A stretch of DNA of 64,000 nucleotides from Shimia sp965227725 (GCF_965227725.1 NZ_CBDDGH010000003.1:1-64000); one strand, 5' to 3'; positions 20,615 to 29,472 are shown, counted from the stretch's first letter. The notes: generated by a model from the sequence alone, not told the origin. Translations and numbers: made by a program.

Positions 20615-22171
20615 GTGGACGACAACGCTGCAATCGACGTCATTGATGAAATTTTCAGGGAATTTGATGCCCAATATGCCACGCTAGACCAAAAAACGCG
20701 CGAAGCCGTTCTGCTACGTTGTGCGCTTCGAGATCTTTTCAACCCTAGCTTTAGTCCAAGCCTAGACATCAGCGCCCGCTATCTACTGCCACAATGTCGC
20801 GTTCTTATTCAGAGTCTTTGCTTGCGCCAGGCAGCGCCTCGCGGCTTCAAACAGCTTTTGAAACTCACGTGCGAAAACATACTTCTCTCCGACGATATGA
20901 TGCCTTTCGAACACGCCACGCCCATTAAGGTTGCACGCCTAGTGCTGTTTCCAAACTTAACCGAAGAGCTGGAAGCAATTCACGATGTGGGCGTTGGTTT
21001 CGCGAGCTTCGCGCGTGAGCAAGAACTTCAAAGGGCCTTAACATTGGCAGATCGTGCCAATGACGAATACGACATGGCTGCTCAACATATTGCCAAAGTT
21101 GCGCTACGAGATTGCAATCAAAGTAACACAAATGCATTGGAAGCCAGACTTTGGCACGACCTCGGGAGACCATTTGAGAGTTCAGAAAACCTGCGAGCAT
21201 ATGGAGCCTACAATAAGTCTGCGGCTTTCTCTTTCTGGCGCCGGTGGTATCAAGGTTTCCTCGACGGCAAACCACTCAACTGGGAGCTCCAACGCCGCGT
21301 TGCTTTGATCGCAGATGACATCTGGGAAGCTGGCCCTGAGGCGGTTGCTGATGAAATCGAACGCATCCAAGTCCGCTATCTCGCAGATCAACTTCCTCTT
21401 GCAGAAACCATCGACCTAAACCCTGACACAGGCAAATTTCGCGCCATCCCTACTCCAGTCGAAAATGCGCCTTTGATGTCAGCCTTACTGACGCAAATTT
21501 CTGACGATTTGGAAGACGCCATGGCTGGGCACAACGGCGTCACGGAAAAATCCAGTGAAGCACGGAAAATTCGGCGGGTTGTCACGCGATATGGCAATGA
21601 TCCTCAGCAAGCAGAGCTAACGCTGACATCTGTGGCGAAGGGTCTTCGCCGACAACTGTACGAAACGGGCGAACTGCCGGACAGCGAGGATAATCTCGCC
21701 CTCCTCAACTCGGTTGAGGAAGGGGTTCGCGGCATTCGGGCGAACCACCCTGAAGTCGCGGCAAATCGCGAACAGCTGGCGCAGCTCGCCATTCAGGAAC
21801 TGAGCGCTGAAGATCGCGAAACTCTTGAAACGGCTGCGCCGGTTCTATCAGCCATCAGCGAGGGCGCTATGGCAGAGGATTTTGCCGAAGACATTCCTGA
21901 GCTGATCAACGACGCTGTGCTACCCCTCCCATCTGGCGCGCCAAGACTGCCGGGCGCAGACGCCAGCACACGGATATTCAGCAGAGTTTCCAAGATGGCT
22001 TTGCTTTCTGAAAAGACTAAGGCAGGGCTCAAGAAGGGCGCGGAAGCCTTTGACAGCGATCTTGTCAAAACCATTCAATTGGCTGGGGTTACAATCGGTC
22101 TTGGCGCAGGTGCCGTCGGATTTCTTTATAAGCTTGTCGAAATCGGCCTGCGTGTGTTTGGCGTCCTTTAA
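20615..22171 (+). CDS. protein of unknown function with C-terminal membrane segment
   Basis: 518 residues. I do not recognise a family. It starts with GTG at 20615 behind AAAGAGG at seven bases. The protein is mostly helical and acidic (LNSVEEGVRGIRANHPEVAANREQ is a stretch of this type, split here only for description). It ends in a hydrophobic helix (VTIGLGAGAVGFLYKLVEIG), so it is probably anchored by its C-terminus with the bulk in the cytoplasm. Base composition is A/T-richer than lepA and the downstream dehydrogenase. It stands alone, divergent from lepA with only 86 bases between starts. Inference: a horizontally acquired single gene, possibly a membrane-sensing or defence factor. Confidence 0.7.
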   Translation: MDDNAAIDVIDEIFREFDAQYATLDQKTREAVLLRCALRDLFNPSFSPSLDISARYLLPQCRVLIQSLCLRQAAPRGFKQLLKLTCENILLSDDMMPFEHATPIKVARLVLFPNLTEELEAIHDVGVGFASFAREQELQRALTLADRANDEYDMAAQHIAKVALRDCNQSNTNALEARLWHDLGRPFESSENLRAYGAYNKSAAFSFWRRWYQGFLDGKPLNWELQRRVALIADDIWEAGPEAVADEIERIQVRYLADQLPLAETIDLNPDTGKFRAIPTPVENAPLMSALLTQISDDLEDAMAGHNGVTEKSSEARKIRRVVTRYGNDPQQAELTLTSVAKGLRRQLYETGELPDSEDNLALLNSVEEGVRGIRANHPEVAANREQLAQLAIQELSAEDRETLETAAPVLSAISEGAMAEDFAEDIPELINDAVLPLPSGAPRLPGADASTRIFSRVSKMALLSEKTKAGLKKGAEAFDSDLVKTIQLAGVTIGLGAGAVGFLYKLVEIGLRVFGVL

Positions 22172-22524
22172 GTATTGGAGCCGCCTGACCCTGGGAGGAA
22201 GCGAATGCGCCCTCACACTTTGCCGGAGGCAAACCTCCGGTTTGACGGGAGGGGCCCTTTCGGGTCTTTGCGATGCAAAGCCCTGCCGTCAGCGAGGTGC
22301 GATCCGGATCACATGTGATCCGGGTAAGGGTTAGGGTTGCGGTCCCGAACACCCCAAAACACCCCCAACAGCAACACCACCCAAGGCCATACCGCCGCCC
22401 CCTCCCCCCCTCACCATCCCATCACCGCTGCGCGCGGTTCCCCTTGCCCGATCTTCAAAATCAGTGTTAGCTGCCTCAATTGCACTTTGACTGAAGCCTG
22501 AATGCCATCAGTGAGGATGCTGAC
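22172..22524. repeat. palindrome-rich intergenic region
   Basis: No gene is seen in these 353 bases. Contents in order: a partial family A repeat (cctgaccctgggaggaag, 22181-22216), a hairpin ccggaggcaaacctccgg (22223-22240), GC-rich inverted segments, a perfect 20-base palindrome (22304-22323), and a C/A-rich run (22345-22420). The cytochrome gene's promoter should lie near the right end. Confidence 0.6.
22304..22323. repeat. perfect 20-base palindrome
   Basis: ccggatcacatgtgatccgg reads the same on both strands. It may be an operator, part of a terminator, or part of a repeat. No nearby gene start is within promoter distance except the cytochrome gene 200 bases on. Confidence 0.7.
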
Positions 22525-22845
22525 GTGAGATATGTACCCATCATTGTTGCGATGATTTTGGCCCCGGCGCTGAGCGGGGCGGGCTGGGCGGCGGAGGCCG
22601 ATATCACCGCCGGAGAAAAGCTCTACAAAAAGACCTGCCGCAGCTGTCATGGACCGACGGCCAAAGGTCTGTCGAGCTATCCATCGCTGCGCGATCAGTC
22701 TGTGGAATATCTGGCAGACAGGCTCACACGCTACCGCGCGGGGGAGAAATTCGGGCCCAACACGCCTTTGATGGCCCCCAATGCCAAGAAACTCTCTGAC
22801 GAAGACATCACCAATATCAGCCACTTCATCACCTCGCTGGAGTGA
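22525..22845 (+). CDS. small periplasmic c-type cytochrome
   Basis: 106 residues. Signal peptide of ~23 residues (IVAMILAPALSGAGWA, cleavage before EADIT), then haem attachment CRSCH and a likely distal Met ligand in NTPLMAPNAKKLSD. One haem, class I. The start is GTG with GAGGA upstream. The gene lies 165 bases before a PQQ-type dehydrogenase, and it could accept that enzyme's electrons and pass them to an oxidase; this is inferred from position only. Confidence 0.88.
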   Translation: MRYVPIIVAMILAPALSGAGWAAEADITAGEKLYKKTCRSCHGPTAKGLSSYPSLRDQSVEYLADRLTRYRAGEKFGPNTPLMAPNAKKLSDEDITNISHFITSLE

Positions 22846-23010
22846 CTTGGCGTCTCCGGCGCAGGAAAACGGGTTTTGGCACGGACTTTTTTGAACGACG
22901 CAAGCCGGGCACGGACGGATTATTGATAGGCCCGGCATCTCTTTGGCAGGTGACACCGCAGATTTGAGCCTCTCGCGCAGCGATGACTGCAATCACGTTG
23001 GGAGGACGTA

Positions 23011-24279
23011 ATGAAATTGCGATATCAGATGAGCGCCGCGGCTTTGGCGGTGGGCGCTGTGACGATGGCTGCGCCTGCTTGGGCGCAGAACACCACCAGC
23101 CTGAGCCACACCGTGGTGCTGGAGGATCTGGAAAACCCCTGGGACATGGCGTTTCTGGACGATGGCACCATGTTTTACACCGAGAAGTGCAAAGGCCTGT
23201 CGGTGCTGATGCCCTCAGGTGACATCACCGCACTTTTAGGGATGGGCGGCGTGGACGGCTATGCCGCCACCGCAGAGGATCTGTTCTGTGAAGGTCAGGC
23301 GGGGATGATGGGCGTGGCCGTGGATCCGGATTTTGCCAACAACCGGCGGATCTATGTCTATTCCACCTCCAATATGGTGACGCCGCACACCAATCGGCTG
23401 ATGCGGATGGTGGTGAGTGAGGATTTCTCAACCGTGTCAGAGCGCATCGATATTGTGGAGGATGTGCCTTATAAAATGACCGCCACGGATCACCCCTTTG
23501 GCGGGCCGGGCGCGCATAACGGCGGGCGCGTGCGGTTCAATCCGGCGGATGGCTATCTTTATCTGACCACCGGAGACACCCACAACAGCGCGGTGCCGCA
23601 AAGCCCGTCGCTGATGGGCAGCAAGGTGATCCGGATCGACACAGACGGCACCCCTGCGGCGGGAAACACCCCGCCTGTGGGCTTTGACAAGCGCACCTAT
23701 ACCTATGGGCACCGCAATGTGCAGGGCATCGCCTTCCACCCCACCACCGGGGCGGCGATCACCGCAGAGCACGGGCCATGGCACTCTGATGAAATCACCG
23801 TGCTGCGCAATGGCGGCAACGCCGGATGGGATCCGCGCCCCAATATGGCGGGCCGGGAGGCCTGTCCGGATGACTATTGCGGCTACAGCCCGAACCAGAT
23901 GGTGGGCGACAACCGCTTTGCGCGGGCCTCGTGGATGCCGATGACGGATTTCGCCACCTATCCAAACGCCATGCCCCCGATCTGGACCAACAACGGCTGG
24001 TCACAGGGCACCTCGTCTGCGGCCTTTCTGGAAGGCAGCGCCTGGGGCGACTGGGAAGGGGCGATGGTTGTGGGGCTGATGGGCATCGGCTTTGGCGGCA
24101 CCCCTCTGGGGCAGCGGATTGACGTGATCCAGCTCACCGAGGATGGCACCGAGGTGATGGATGTCACGGAGATGACCCTGCCGATGGAGCCGGGGCGGTT
24201 CCGCTCGCTGGTGTCAGGGCCGGATGGCAGCCTTTATGCGGCGGTTGATGAGGGCATGATCTATAAGATCACGCCGTAA
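23011..24279 (+). CDS. secreted PQQ-dependent sugar dehydrogenase-like beta-propeller
   Basis: 422 residues. Signal peptide (ALAVGAVTMAAPAWA, cleaved before QNTTS). The body resembles soluble glucose/sorbosone dehydrogenases: LENPWDMAFLDDGTMFYTE at the start of the propeller, GVAVDPDF, HNGGRVRFNPADGYLYLTTGD, GHRNVQGIAFHP, and EHGP near the cofactor site. The expected product is a periplasmic enzyme oxidising a sugar or sugar alcohol with PQQ; the substrate is not predictable. The ATG follows GGGAGGACGTA. A terminator comes 32 bases after the stop. Confidence 0.85.
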   Translation: MKLRYQMSAAALAVGAVTMAAPAWAQNTTSLSHTVVLEDLENPWDMAFLDDGTMFYTEKCKGLSVLMPSGDITALLGMGGVDGYAATAEDLFCEGQAGMMGVAVDPDFANNRRIYVYSTSNMVTPHTNRLMRMVVSEDFSTVSERIDIVEDVPYKMTATDHPFGGPGAHNGGRVRFNPADGYLYLTTGDTHNSAVPQSPSLMGSKVIRIDTDGTPAAGNTPPVGFDKRTYTYGHRNVQGIAFHPTTGAAITAEHGPWHSDEITVLRNGGNAGWDPRPNMAGREACPDDYCGYSPNQMVGDNRFARASWMPMTDFATYPNAMPPIWTNNGWSQGTSSAAFLEGSAWGDWEGAMVVGLMGIGFGGTPLGQRIDVIQLTEDGTEVMDVTEMTLPMEPGRFRSLVSGPDGSLYAAVDEGMIYKITP

Positions 24280-24310
24280 GCCTGCACCAAGGCTTTAGGT
24301 AAAACACTTG

Positions 24311-24343
24311 AGACTGCGCGGCGCTCTGCGGCGCAGTCTTTTT
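24311..24343 (+). terminator. terminator after the PQQ-type dehydrogenase
   Basis: agactgcgc (24311-24319) pairs with gcgcagtct (24331-24339) and runs into five T. Clear intrinsic terminator between convergent genes. Confidence 0.75.
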
Positions 24344-24348
24344 CAGGC

Positions 24349-24831
24349 TCAATTGCCCAGAACAAAGCTCTCGGGGATTTCATAGCGCTGATCGTCGACC
24401 CGGATCTGGAACAGATCGCCCTGAAGTGACCAGTCGGTGTCCCGCCCGGCGCCCGACATGGTGGCGCTGGCTGAGGTGAAGGCGCCTTCGGTGAAGTAAA
24501 GCTTGCGGGCAAAGCCGTTGGGAAAGGTCACCACAACCGTGGCCGCGCCCTGCCCCGCCCGCGCCACAGCGGCGTTGCAGCTGCCGAGGTTCTGGCCAAG
24601 CTCCTGCGCGCAGGGAATGAGGATTTCCGCATCAAAATCACCCTTCTGGGCGCGCTGTTTGCTGAGTTTGACCGCATCCCCGCCCGCCACCGGCAGCGGA
24701 GACAGCACCGGCGTGGCCGGAAGCCCTTCTACAGAGCGCTGCGCAGCATGGGCCTGAATGGCTGAGGCTGCGACAAAGATGCACATCAGCGCGCGCCCGA
24801 GGTTTTGAGCGGTGAAAGCCGTCACAGTCAT
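24349..24831 (-). CDS. small secreted protein of unknown function
   Basis: 160 residues. Signal peptide ending SAIQAHA before AQRS. The mature part has two cysteines (IPCAQELGQNLGSC) that could form a disulfide, and ends DDQRYEIPESFVLGN. I believe similar conserved proteins occur in Rhodobacteraceae, but no function is known. The start ATG at 24831 follows TAGGGGAAC. Convergent with the PQQ-type dehydrogenase. Confidence 0.72.
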   Translation of the reverse strand: MTVTAFTAQNLGRALMCIFVAASAIQAHAAQRSVEGLPATPVLSPLPVAGGDAVKLSKQRAQKGDFDAEILIPCAQELGQNLGSCNAAVARAGQGAATVVVTFPNGFARKLYFTEGAFTSASATMSGAGRDTDWSLQGDLFQIRVDDQRYEIPESFVLGN

Positions 24832-25146
24832 GTTCCCCTATTACCCAAGCCCAAAGCGGCCCCAATGATATAAAGCACAAGGCGCACAGGCGATCTACAT
24901 TTCAGATGGGACAAATGCCAGTGCCCGACGCAGCGAAACCGTTTCAAATGCCAGATAGCCTCAAATCGCGGTGATCTCGCAAGAGAGAAGGCACAGGCAC
25001 CCTTGTTTTTTGGGGCAAAAGAAAATACAACCTCTTGCTCTTGAACCTGCTGCCTGCAGACCCAAGATTCAGGACCAATCTAAAGACGAAATTCATACCC
25101 CCCAATACACGCGTGTACGGGCAGGTATACTTCAGGGAACTCGCAG
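24832..25146. other. divergent intergenic region with a 12-base palindrome
   Basis: No gene is seen. A perfect palindrome tacacgcgtgta lies at 25106-25117, about 30 bases before the cyclase start, and could be an operator. The stretch 24960-25030 is A/T-rich and may hold the promoters. Confidence 0.4.
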
Positions 25147-26805
25147 ATGCGCCGTCGCTTGACCACATTGATGTGTGCAGATTTGGTGGGCTATTCCACC
25201 CTCATGGGCGAAGACGAAGCGCTTGCCGTGGCCTCTGTTCAGGAGCTGCGCAACGAGCATTTGGAGCCTGTGGCCAAGACCTATGGCGGCGAGGTGCTCA
25301 AACGCATGGGCGACGGCTGGATCCTGTCCTTCCCCGGTGTGGAAGCGGCGCTGGATTGCGCCGAAGAGGTGCAGAGCAATCTGGTGGAGCATGAGGTCAT
25401 CAAGCTGCGCATCGGCTGTCACGTGGGGGAGATTGTCGAGGATGAGGCGGATTTTTACGGCAATGGTGTGAACATTGCCCAGCGGATCGAGACCGAAGCG
25501 CCTCCCGGTGGGGCGATGTTCTCTGAAGATCTGTTCCGCCAGCTGTCTGAGGCACGCCAGAAAGAGCTGAGCGATGTGGGGATGTTCAACCTCAAAAACA
25601 TCGCAACACCAATCCGTCTTTACCAGTGGCGTCCGGCCAACCTGACCACCGCACCCAACAAAGGCTCCCTGCCCTCCATCGGGTTTGAGAATTTTGTGGC
25701 CGCGCCGGAGACACCGGACAGCATGGCGCTGGCGCAGGATCTGCATGACGGCATGGTGCAGATGTCGATGAAGCGCACCGGCATCACCACGGTGGATGCG
25801 GGCAGCGTGGAGACCACGCCAACACTGTTTCTGACCCATGGGCGGCTGCGGGTGTCTGGCACACGCGCGCGCTTCACCGTGTCGCTGATCCTGCGGCGGG
25901 ATATGACCACTCTCTGGACCCAGAGCTATGACGGCGATCTGACCGATCCCTTTGCCTTTGTCGATGAGATCCTGCCGGTGGTGAGCTCGGATCTGCGCAT
26001 GCAGACCATTCAATACGACGGCAACCGCCTGGCGCATCTGAAAAACACACAGCTGAGCGTGTCTGAGCTGCGCGCGCGGGCGGCGGGGTTGTTCTTCAAA
26101 CAGACGCTGGAATCCTGGGAAGAAGGCTATGCCGCGCTCGACCGTGCGGTGCTGCTGAGCCCGACGGACGGCATGTCGCTGGCGATGCGCGCGCAAAGCC
26201 GCCTCAACCTCAGCAATATCAAATATGAAACCCTGAGCGACGCGGAGCTGGCCTCGCTTGGGCGTGATCTGGATGTGGCGATTGCGGAATCCCCCAACAG
26301 CGATTTTGTGTTCTGGGCGCGCGGCGCCTATCGGCTGCGGGTGCTGCGCGATCTGAAAGGCGCGGCGGCGGATATTGAGCATTCGCGCCGGATCAACCCG
26401 ACATTCCTTGGCTTTGTCGACCTGATCACCCAGCTTGCGCTGCTGGAAGGCAAACCGGAAAAAGCCATCGAGGCGCTTTCAAGCTTTGTGCAGATGACCA
26501 GCCATGATCCCTTCCGCGTGACGCGGATGGCGTTCACCGCGCGGGTCTATCTGGCGGCTGGAGATTTTGCGATGGCGCGCGTGACCGCGCGCGAAGCGGC
26601 GGATCTGCGGCCAATGGATCGCGGCTTGCAGCTGCTCAAGGCGCTGGCCTGCCAGAAGGCCGGAGACACCCGCGGGCTGGAAGAGGCGCGCACGGCGGCG
26701 GCCAATCTGCCGAAGAAACCCTCCATCGCGATCAACCAGCTGACCCTGCCTGAGGAGATGGGCTGGATCAACGATGCGCTGCATCCGCAGGCTGACCCCG
26801 CTTAA
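25147..26805 (+). CDS. class III nucleotidyl cyclase with helical-repeat C-terminal region
   Basis: 552 residues. Residues 1-165 are a class III cyclase homology domain: metal-binding D12 (CADLVGYS) and D56 (MGDGWILSF), and the transition-state pair N109 and R113 in DFYGNGVNIAQRIE. All expected catalytic residues are present, so it should make cAMP (or cGMP) in the cytoplasm; there is no membrane segment. Residues ~175-320 resemble the accessory region often linked to such cyclases (VSLILRRDMTTLWTQSYDG). Residues ~320-545 look like TPR-type repeats (AALDRAVLLSPTDGMSLAMRA). The product could feed cNMP receptors such as the pseudo-ABC protein at 9.4-12.4 kb; that link is speculative. The start ATG follows CAGGGAAC. 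Confidence 0.87.
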   Translation: MRRRLTTLMCADLVGYSTLMGEDEALAVASVQELRNEHLEPVAKTYGGEVLKRMGDGWILSFPGVEAALDCAEEVQSNLVEHEVIKLRIGCHVGEIVEDEADFYGNGVNIAQRIETEAPPGGAMFSEDLFRQLSEARQKELSDVGMFNLKNIATPIRLYQWRPANLTTAPNKGSLPSIGFENFVAAPETPDSMALAQDLHDGMVQMSMKRTGITTVDAGSVETTPTLFLTHGRLRVSGTRARFTVSLILRRDMTTLWTQSYDGDLTDPFAFVDEILPVVSSDLRMQTIQYDGNRLAHLKNTQLSVSELRARAAGLFFKQTLESWEEGYAALDRAVLLSPTDGMSLAMRAQSRLNLSNIKYETLSDAELASLGRDLDVAIAESPNSDFVFWARGAYRLRVLRDLKGAAADIEHSRRINPTFLGFVDLITQLALLEGKPEKAIEALSSFVQMTSHDPFRVTRMAFTARVYLAAGDFAMARVTAREAADLRPMDRGLQLLKALACQKAGDTRGLEEARTAAANLPKKPSIAINQLTLPEEMGWINDALHPQADPA

Positions 26806-26828
26806 ACGCAGCGTGGTGTGGCACACGT

Positions 26829-26866
26829 CGGATGCCTCCGGCGGGGATATTTTGGGCAAGAGGAAG
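26829..26866 (+). repeat. dispersed intergenic repeat, family B, copy 1
   Basis: cggatgcctccggcgggg followed by atattttggg and an A/G-rich tail. The first 28 bases are identical to the copy at 38006-38043, and related copies occur at 41769, 47118 and about 60468. Confidence 0.7.
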
Positions 26867-26952
26867 GCTAGGCAGCGTGCCTCAAAATCTGAAACGCACG
26901 GCCTGCGCCAACGCGCAGGAGGCGAAGCCGACCAGCCCCAGCTCATCTTTAC

Positions 26953-26999
26953 GGGCCCTCCCCAAGGGAGGGGGCTTCACCCCCACCCAGGTTCGGGGG
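26953..26999. repeat. GC-rich nested inverted repeat (family A-like)
   Basis: gggccctccccaagggaggg then cttcacccccacccagg and ttcggggg. It forms hairpins and shares the ccctccc/gggaggg and cccaggttcggg elements with family A, in the opposite sense. It lies between the cyclase and the convergent arsJ. Confidence 0.5.
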
Positions 27000-27048
27000 C
27001 CGGTCTATGTGACCCGCTGCAGTCGTTGCAAATTTGTTGGACGATGAT

Positions 27049-28308
27049 CTAGGGCACGCTCCGCAGCCGCCTTGCTGCCCACCAGCTGAGTGCCGACATC
27101 ACTGCGGCGGTGAACAGACAGAGCCACAAGCCGCCGATCTGATAGCTGAGACCTGACAGCAAGGTGCCGAGCAGCCGCCCGGCGGCGTTGGACATGTAGT
27201 AGAACCCCACATCCATGGTGACGCGTTCGTCTGAGGTGAAGGCAAGGATCAGGTAGCTGTGGACCGAGGAGTTCACCGCAAAGACAAAGCCAAACACCAG
27301 AAGCCCCGCAATCAGGATGGCGGTGAGCATGGCGGAGGTCTCAAAGAGCAACACGGCGGCGGTGAGCGCAAGCGGGATCAGGGTGAGGTAGCCCACCCAG
27401 TTGATCGCTTTGCCGACGACCTCATCGGTGCTGGCACTGGCGGCTTTCAGGATGCGCGGGGCGTTGCCCTGCACTGCCCCGTAAAGGATGATCCAGACCG
27501 CCATGAAGATGCCGATGATGAAGAAGGCTTCGCGGCGACCCTCCGCAGAGCCATCAGAGAGCACCGCGTTGAAATAGACCGGGATGCCGACCACAAACCA
27601 CACGTCGCGCGCCCCGAACAGGAACATGCGCGCCAAGGAGAGGCGGTTCACATTGGGGTCTTTGGAGAAGACCTGCGAGAATTTGGCTTTTTTGGAGCCC
27701 TGCGGCAGGCCTGAGGGCATGAAGGTCACGACCCCTGCGAGGATCACCGCAAGGATGATGGCCATGCCCCAGACCGAGGCCTGAAAACCCCAGAGCGCCA
27801 GCAGTGCGGCCCCCAGAAAGAAGCCGCAGCCTTTGACCGCGTTTTTGGAGCCGGTGAGCAGCGCCACCCAGCGAAAAAGCCCGCCGCCCTCTTTGGGGGC
27901 GAGCAGTTTGACCGCTGATTTGGAAGACATCTTGGAGAGGTCTTTGGCCACGCCGGACGCGCCCTGCACGCACATCACAAAGATCACGGAGGCGGTGACA
28001 CCCCATGCGGGATCAAGCTGTGCCAGAGCGATCAGGGCCGCGATCTGGATGGTGAGGCCCGCATAAAGCGTGGAGGTCAGACCAAAGCGCGCGGCAATCC
28101 AGCCGGCGGAAAGGTTGGTGACAATGCCCATGACCTCATAAAGCAGGAAGAGATAGGCCAGCTGAATCGGGGAGAAGCCCAGCCCGTTGAAATGCAACAG
28201 CACCAGCATCCGCAGCGCGCCGTCGGTGAGCATAAAGGCCCAATAGGCGGCGGTGACGGTGATATAGGCGGCGAGGCCGTCTGGTTTTTGGGTTTGGGCG
28301 TTGGTCAT
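27049..28308 (-). CDS. arsJ: ArsJ, organoarsenical (1-arseno-3-phosphoglycerate) exporter
   Basis: 419 residues from the ATG at 28308; a GTG three codons earlier is possible. About twelve hydrophobic helices, major facilitator type, with ArsJ blocks AYWAFMLTDGALRMLVLLHF, QGASGVAKDLSKMSSKSAVK and FGARDVWFVVGIPVYF. Known ArsJ proteins export the arsenate-phosphoglycerate adduct made by a partner GAPDH, giving arsenate resistance. The partner gene is immediately upstream, which makes the assignment firm. It is the last gene of the ars operon; a repeat sits between the two genes. Confidence 0.93.
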   Translation of the reverse strand: MTNAQTQKPDGLAAYITVTAAYWAFMLTDGALRMLVLLHFNGLGFSPIQLAYLFLLYEVMGIVTNLSAGWIAARFGLTSTLYAGLTIQIAALIALAQLDPAWGVTASVIFVMCVQGASGVAKDLSKMSSKSAVKLLAPKEGGGLFRWVALLTGSKNAVKGCGFFLGAALLALWGFQASVWGMAIILAVILAGVVTFMPSGLPQGSKKAKFSQVFSKDPNVNRLSLARMFLFGARDVWFVVGIPVYFNAVLSDGSAEGRREAFFIIGIFMAVWIILYGAVQGNAPRILKAASASTDEVVGKAINWVGYLTLIPLALTAAVLLFETSAMLTAILIAGLLVFGFVFAVNSSVHSYLILAFTSDERVTMDVGFYYMSNAAGRLLGTLLSGLSYQIGGLWLCLFTAAVMSALSWWAARRLRSVP

Positions 28309-28320
28309 CAAGATCACTCA

Positions 28321-28360
28321 GGGGCGCATCCGACCTCGGGAGGAAGCGAAGCGCCCTACA
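28321..28360. repeat. partial family A repeat inside the ars operon
   Basis: ggggcgcatccgacctcgg then gaggaagcgaagcgccct; the copy near 22185 has the same gggaggaagcgaa...gcgccct arrangement. It occupies the gap between the GAPDH gene and arsJ. Confidence 0.55.
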
Positions 28361-28435
28361 GTTTTGTTGTGGCGCGCCTTTGGCGCGACGGGGAGGGGCT
28401 GGCGCGGTCCGGCGGCGCCGGACCAATAATGGCCC

Positions 28436-29446
28436 TTAGAGGCTAGCGAGCACCATGCGGGTGACATCGGCCAGACGGAAGGCATAGCCCCACTCGTTGT
28501 CATACCACGCGTAGACTTTCACATGGCGGTTGTTGACCACGCGGGTGGAGAGCGCGTCGACAATGGTGGAGCGGTCATCATTGGTGAAATCACAGCTCAC
28601 CAGCGGGCGGGTTTCATAGCCCAGAATACCGTCCAGCTCCCCTGCGGCGGCCTCGGCGAAGAAGGCGTTGACCTCCTCGGCGGTGGTGTCGCGGCTCACG
28701 TCAAAGACAATGTCTGTCAGCGAGGCATTCAGGAGCGGCACGCGCACGGCGTGGCCGTCGATCTTGCCGTCCATGTCGGGGAAGATCTGGATGATCGCCT
28801 TGGCTGAGCCGGTGGTGGTCGGGATCAGGGAGTTGAGGGCAGAGCGGGCGCGGCGCGGGTCTTTGTGGGCGCGGTCCACGATGGTCTGCGTGTTGGTTAC
28901 GTCGTGAATGGTGGTGAAGCTGGCCTGCTCGATGCCCAGTTTCTCGCGGATCACCTTGACCACCGGCGCGATGCAATTGGTGGTGCAGGAAGCGGCGGTG
29001 ATGACCTTGTGAGCGGCCGCATCATAGGTGGCATCGTTCACGCCGTAGACGATATTGGCCACATCGTCTTCTTTCACAGGGGCGGAGACCACGACCTTTT
29101 TCACGCCCGCATCAAAGTAGGGCTGGAGTTTGGCGTTGGTTTTGAACACACCGGTGCAATCCACCACCAGATCAACGCCCAGCTCTTTGAGTGGGAGCTC
29201 TTCGATGGACCAGGCTTCGGTCTTGCGCATCTGGTGGCCGTCGATGGTGATGCTGTCTGCATCATAGGCGAAGTCGGCGCGCCAGCGGCCGTGCACCGTG
29301 TCAAACTCCAAAAGATGCGCGTGCAGTTCGGCGTCGCCGGAGGGATCGTTGAGCAGGACGATTTCAGCATCCAGACCGAGGTCAAAGAAGCTGCGGATCA
29401 CCAGCTTGCCCATGCGGCCAAGGCCATTGATTGCGATTTTGGTCAT
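28436..29446 (-). CDS. ArsJ-associated glyceraldehyde-3-phosphate dehydrogenase
   Basis: 336 residues. NAD-binding start KIAINGLGRMGKLVIRSF, catalytic Cys in SCTTNCIAPVVKVI, and the GAPDH C-terminal block WYDNEWGYAFRLADVTRM. In ars operons this enzyme attaches arsenate to glyceraldehyde-3-phosphate, and the product leaves through ArsJ. The ATG at 29446 is preferred: AAAGGA lies nine bases before it, whereas two upstream in-frame starts have poor spacing. Its position between acr3 and arsJ sets it apart from glycolytic gap. Confidence 0.92.
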   Translation of the reverse strand: MTKIAINGLGRMGKLVIRSFFDLGLDAEIVLLNDPSGDAELHAHLLEFDTVHGRWRADFAYDADSITIDGHQMRKTEAWSIEELPLKELGVDLVVDCTGVFKTNAKLQPYFDAGVKKVVVSAPVKEDDVANIVYGVNDATYDAAAHKVITAASCTTNCIAPVVKVIREKLGIEQASFTTIHDVTNTQTIVDRAHKDPRRARSALNSLIPTTTGSAKAIIQIFPDMDGKIDGHAVRVPLLNASLTDIVFDVSRDTTAEEVNAFFAEAAAGELDGILGYETRPLVSCDFTNDDRSTIVDALSTRVVNNRHVKVYAWYDNEWGYAFRLADVTRMVLASL

Positions 29447-29472
29447 TCGGATCATTCCTTTAACAGAGGAGC

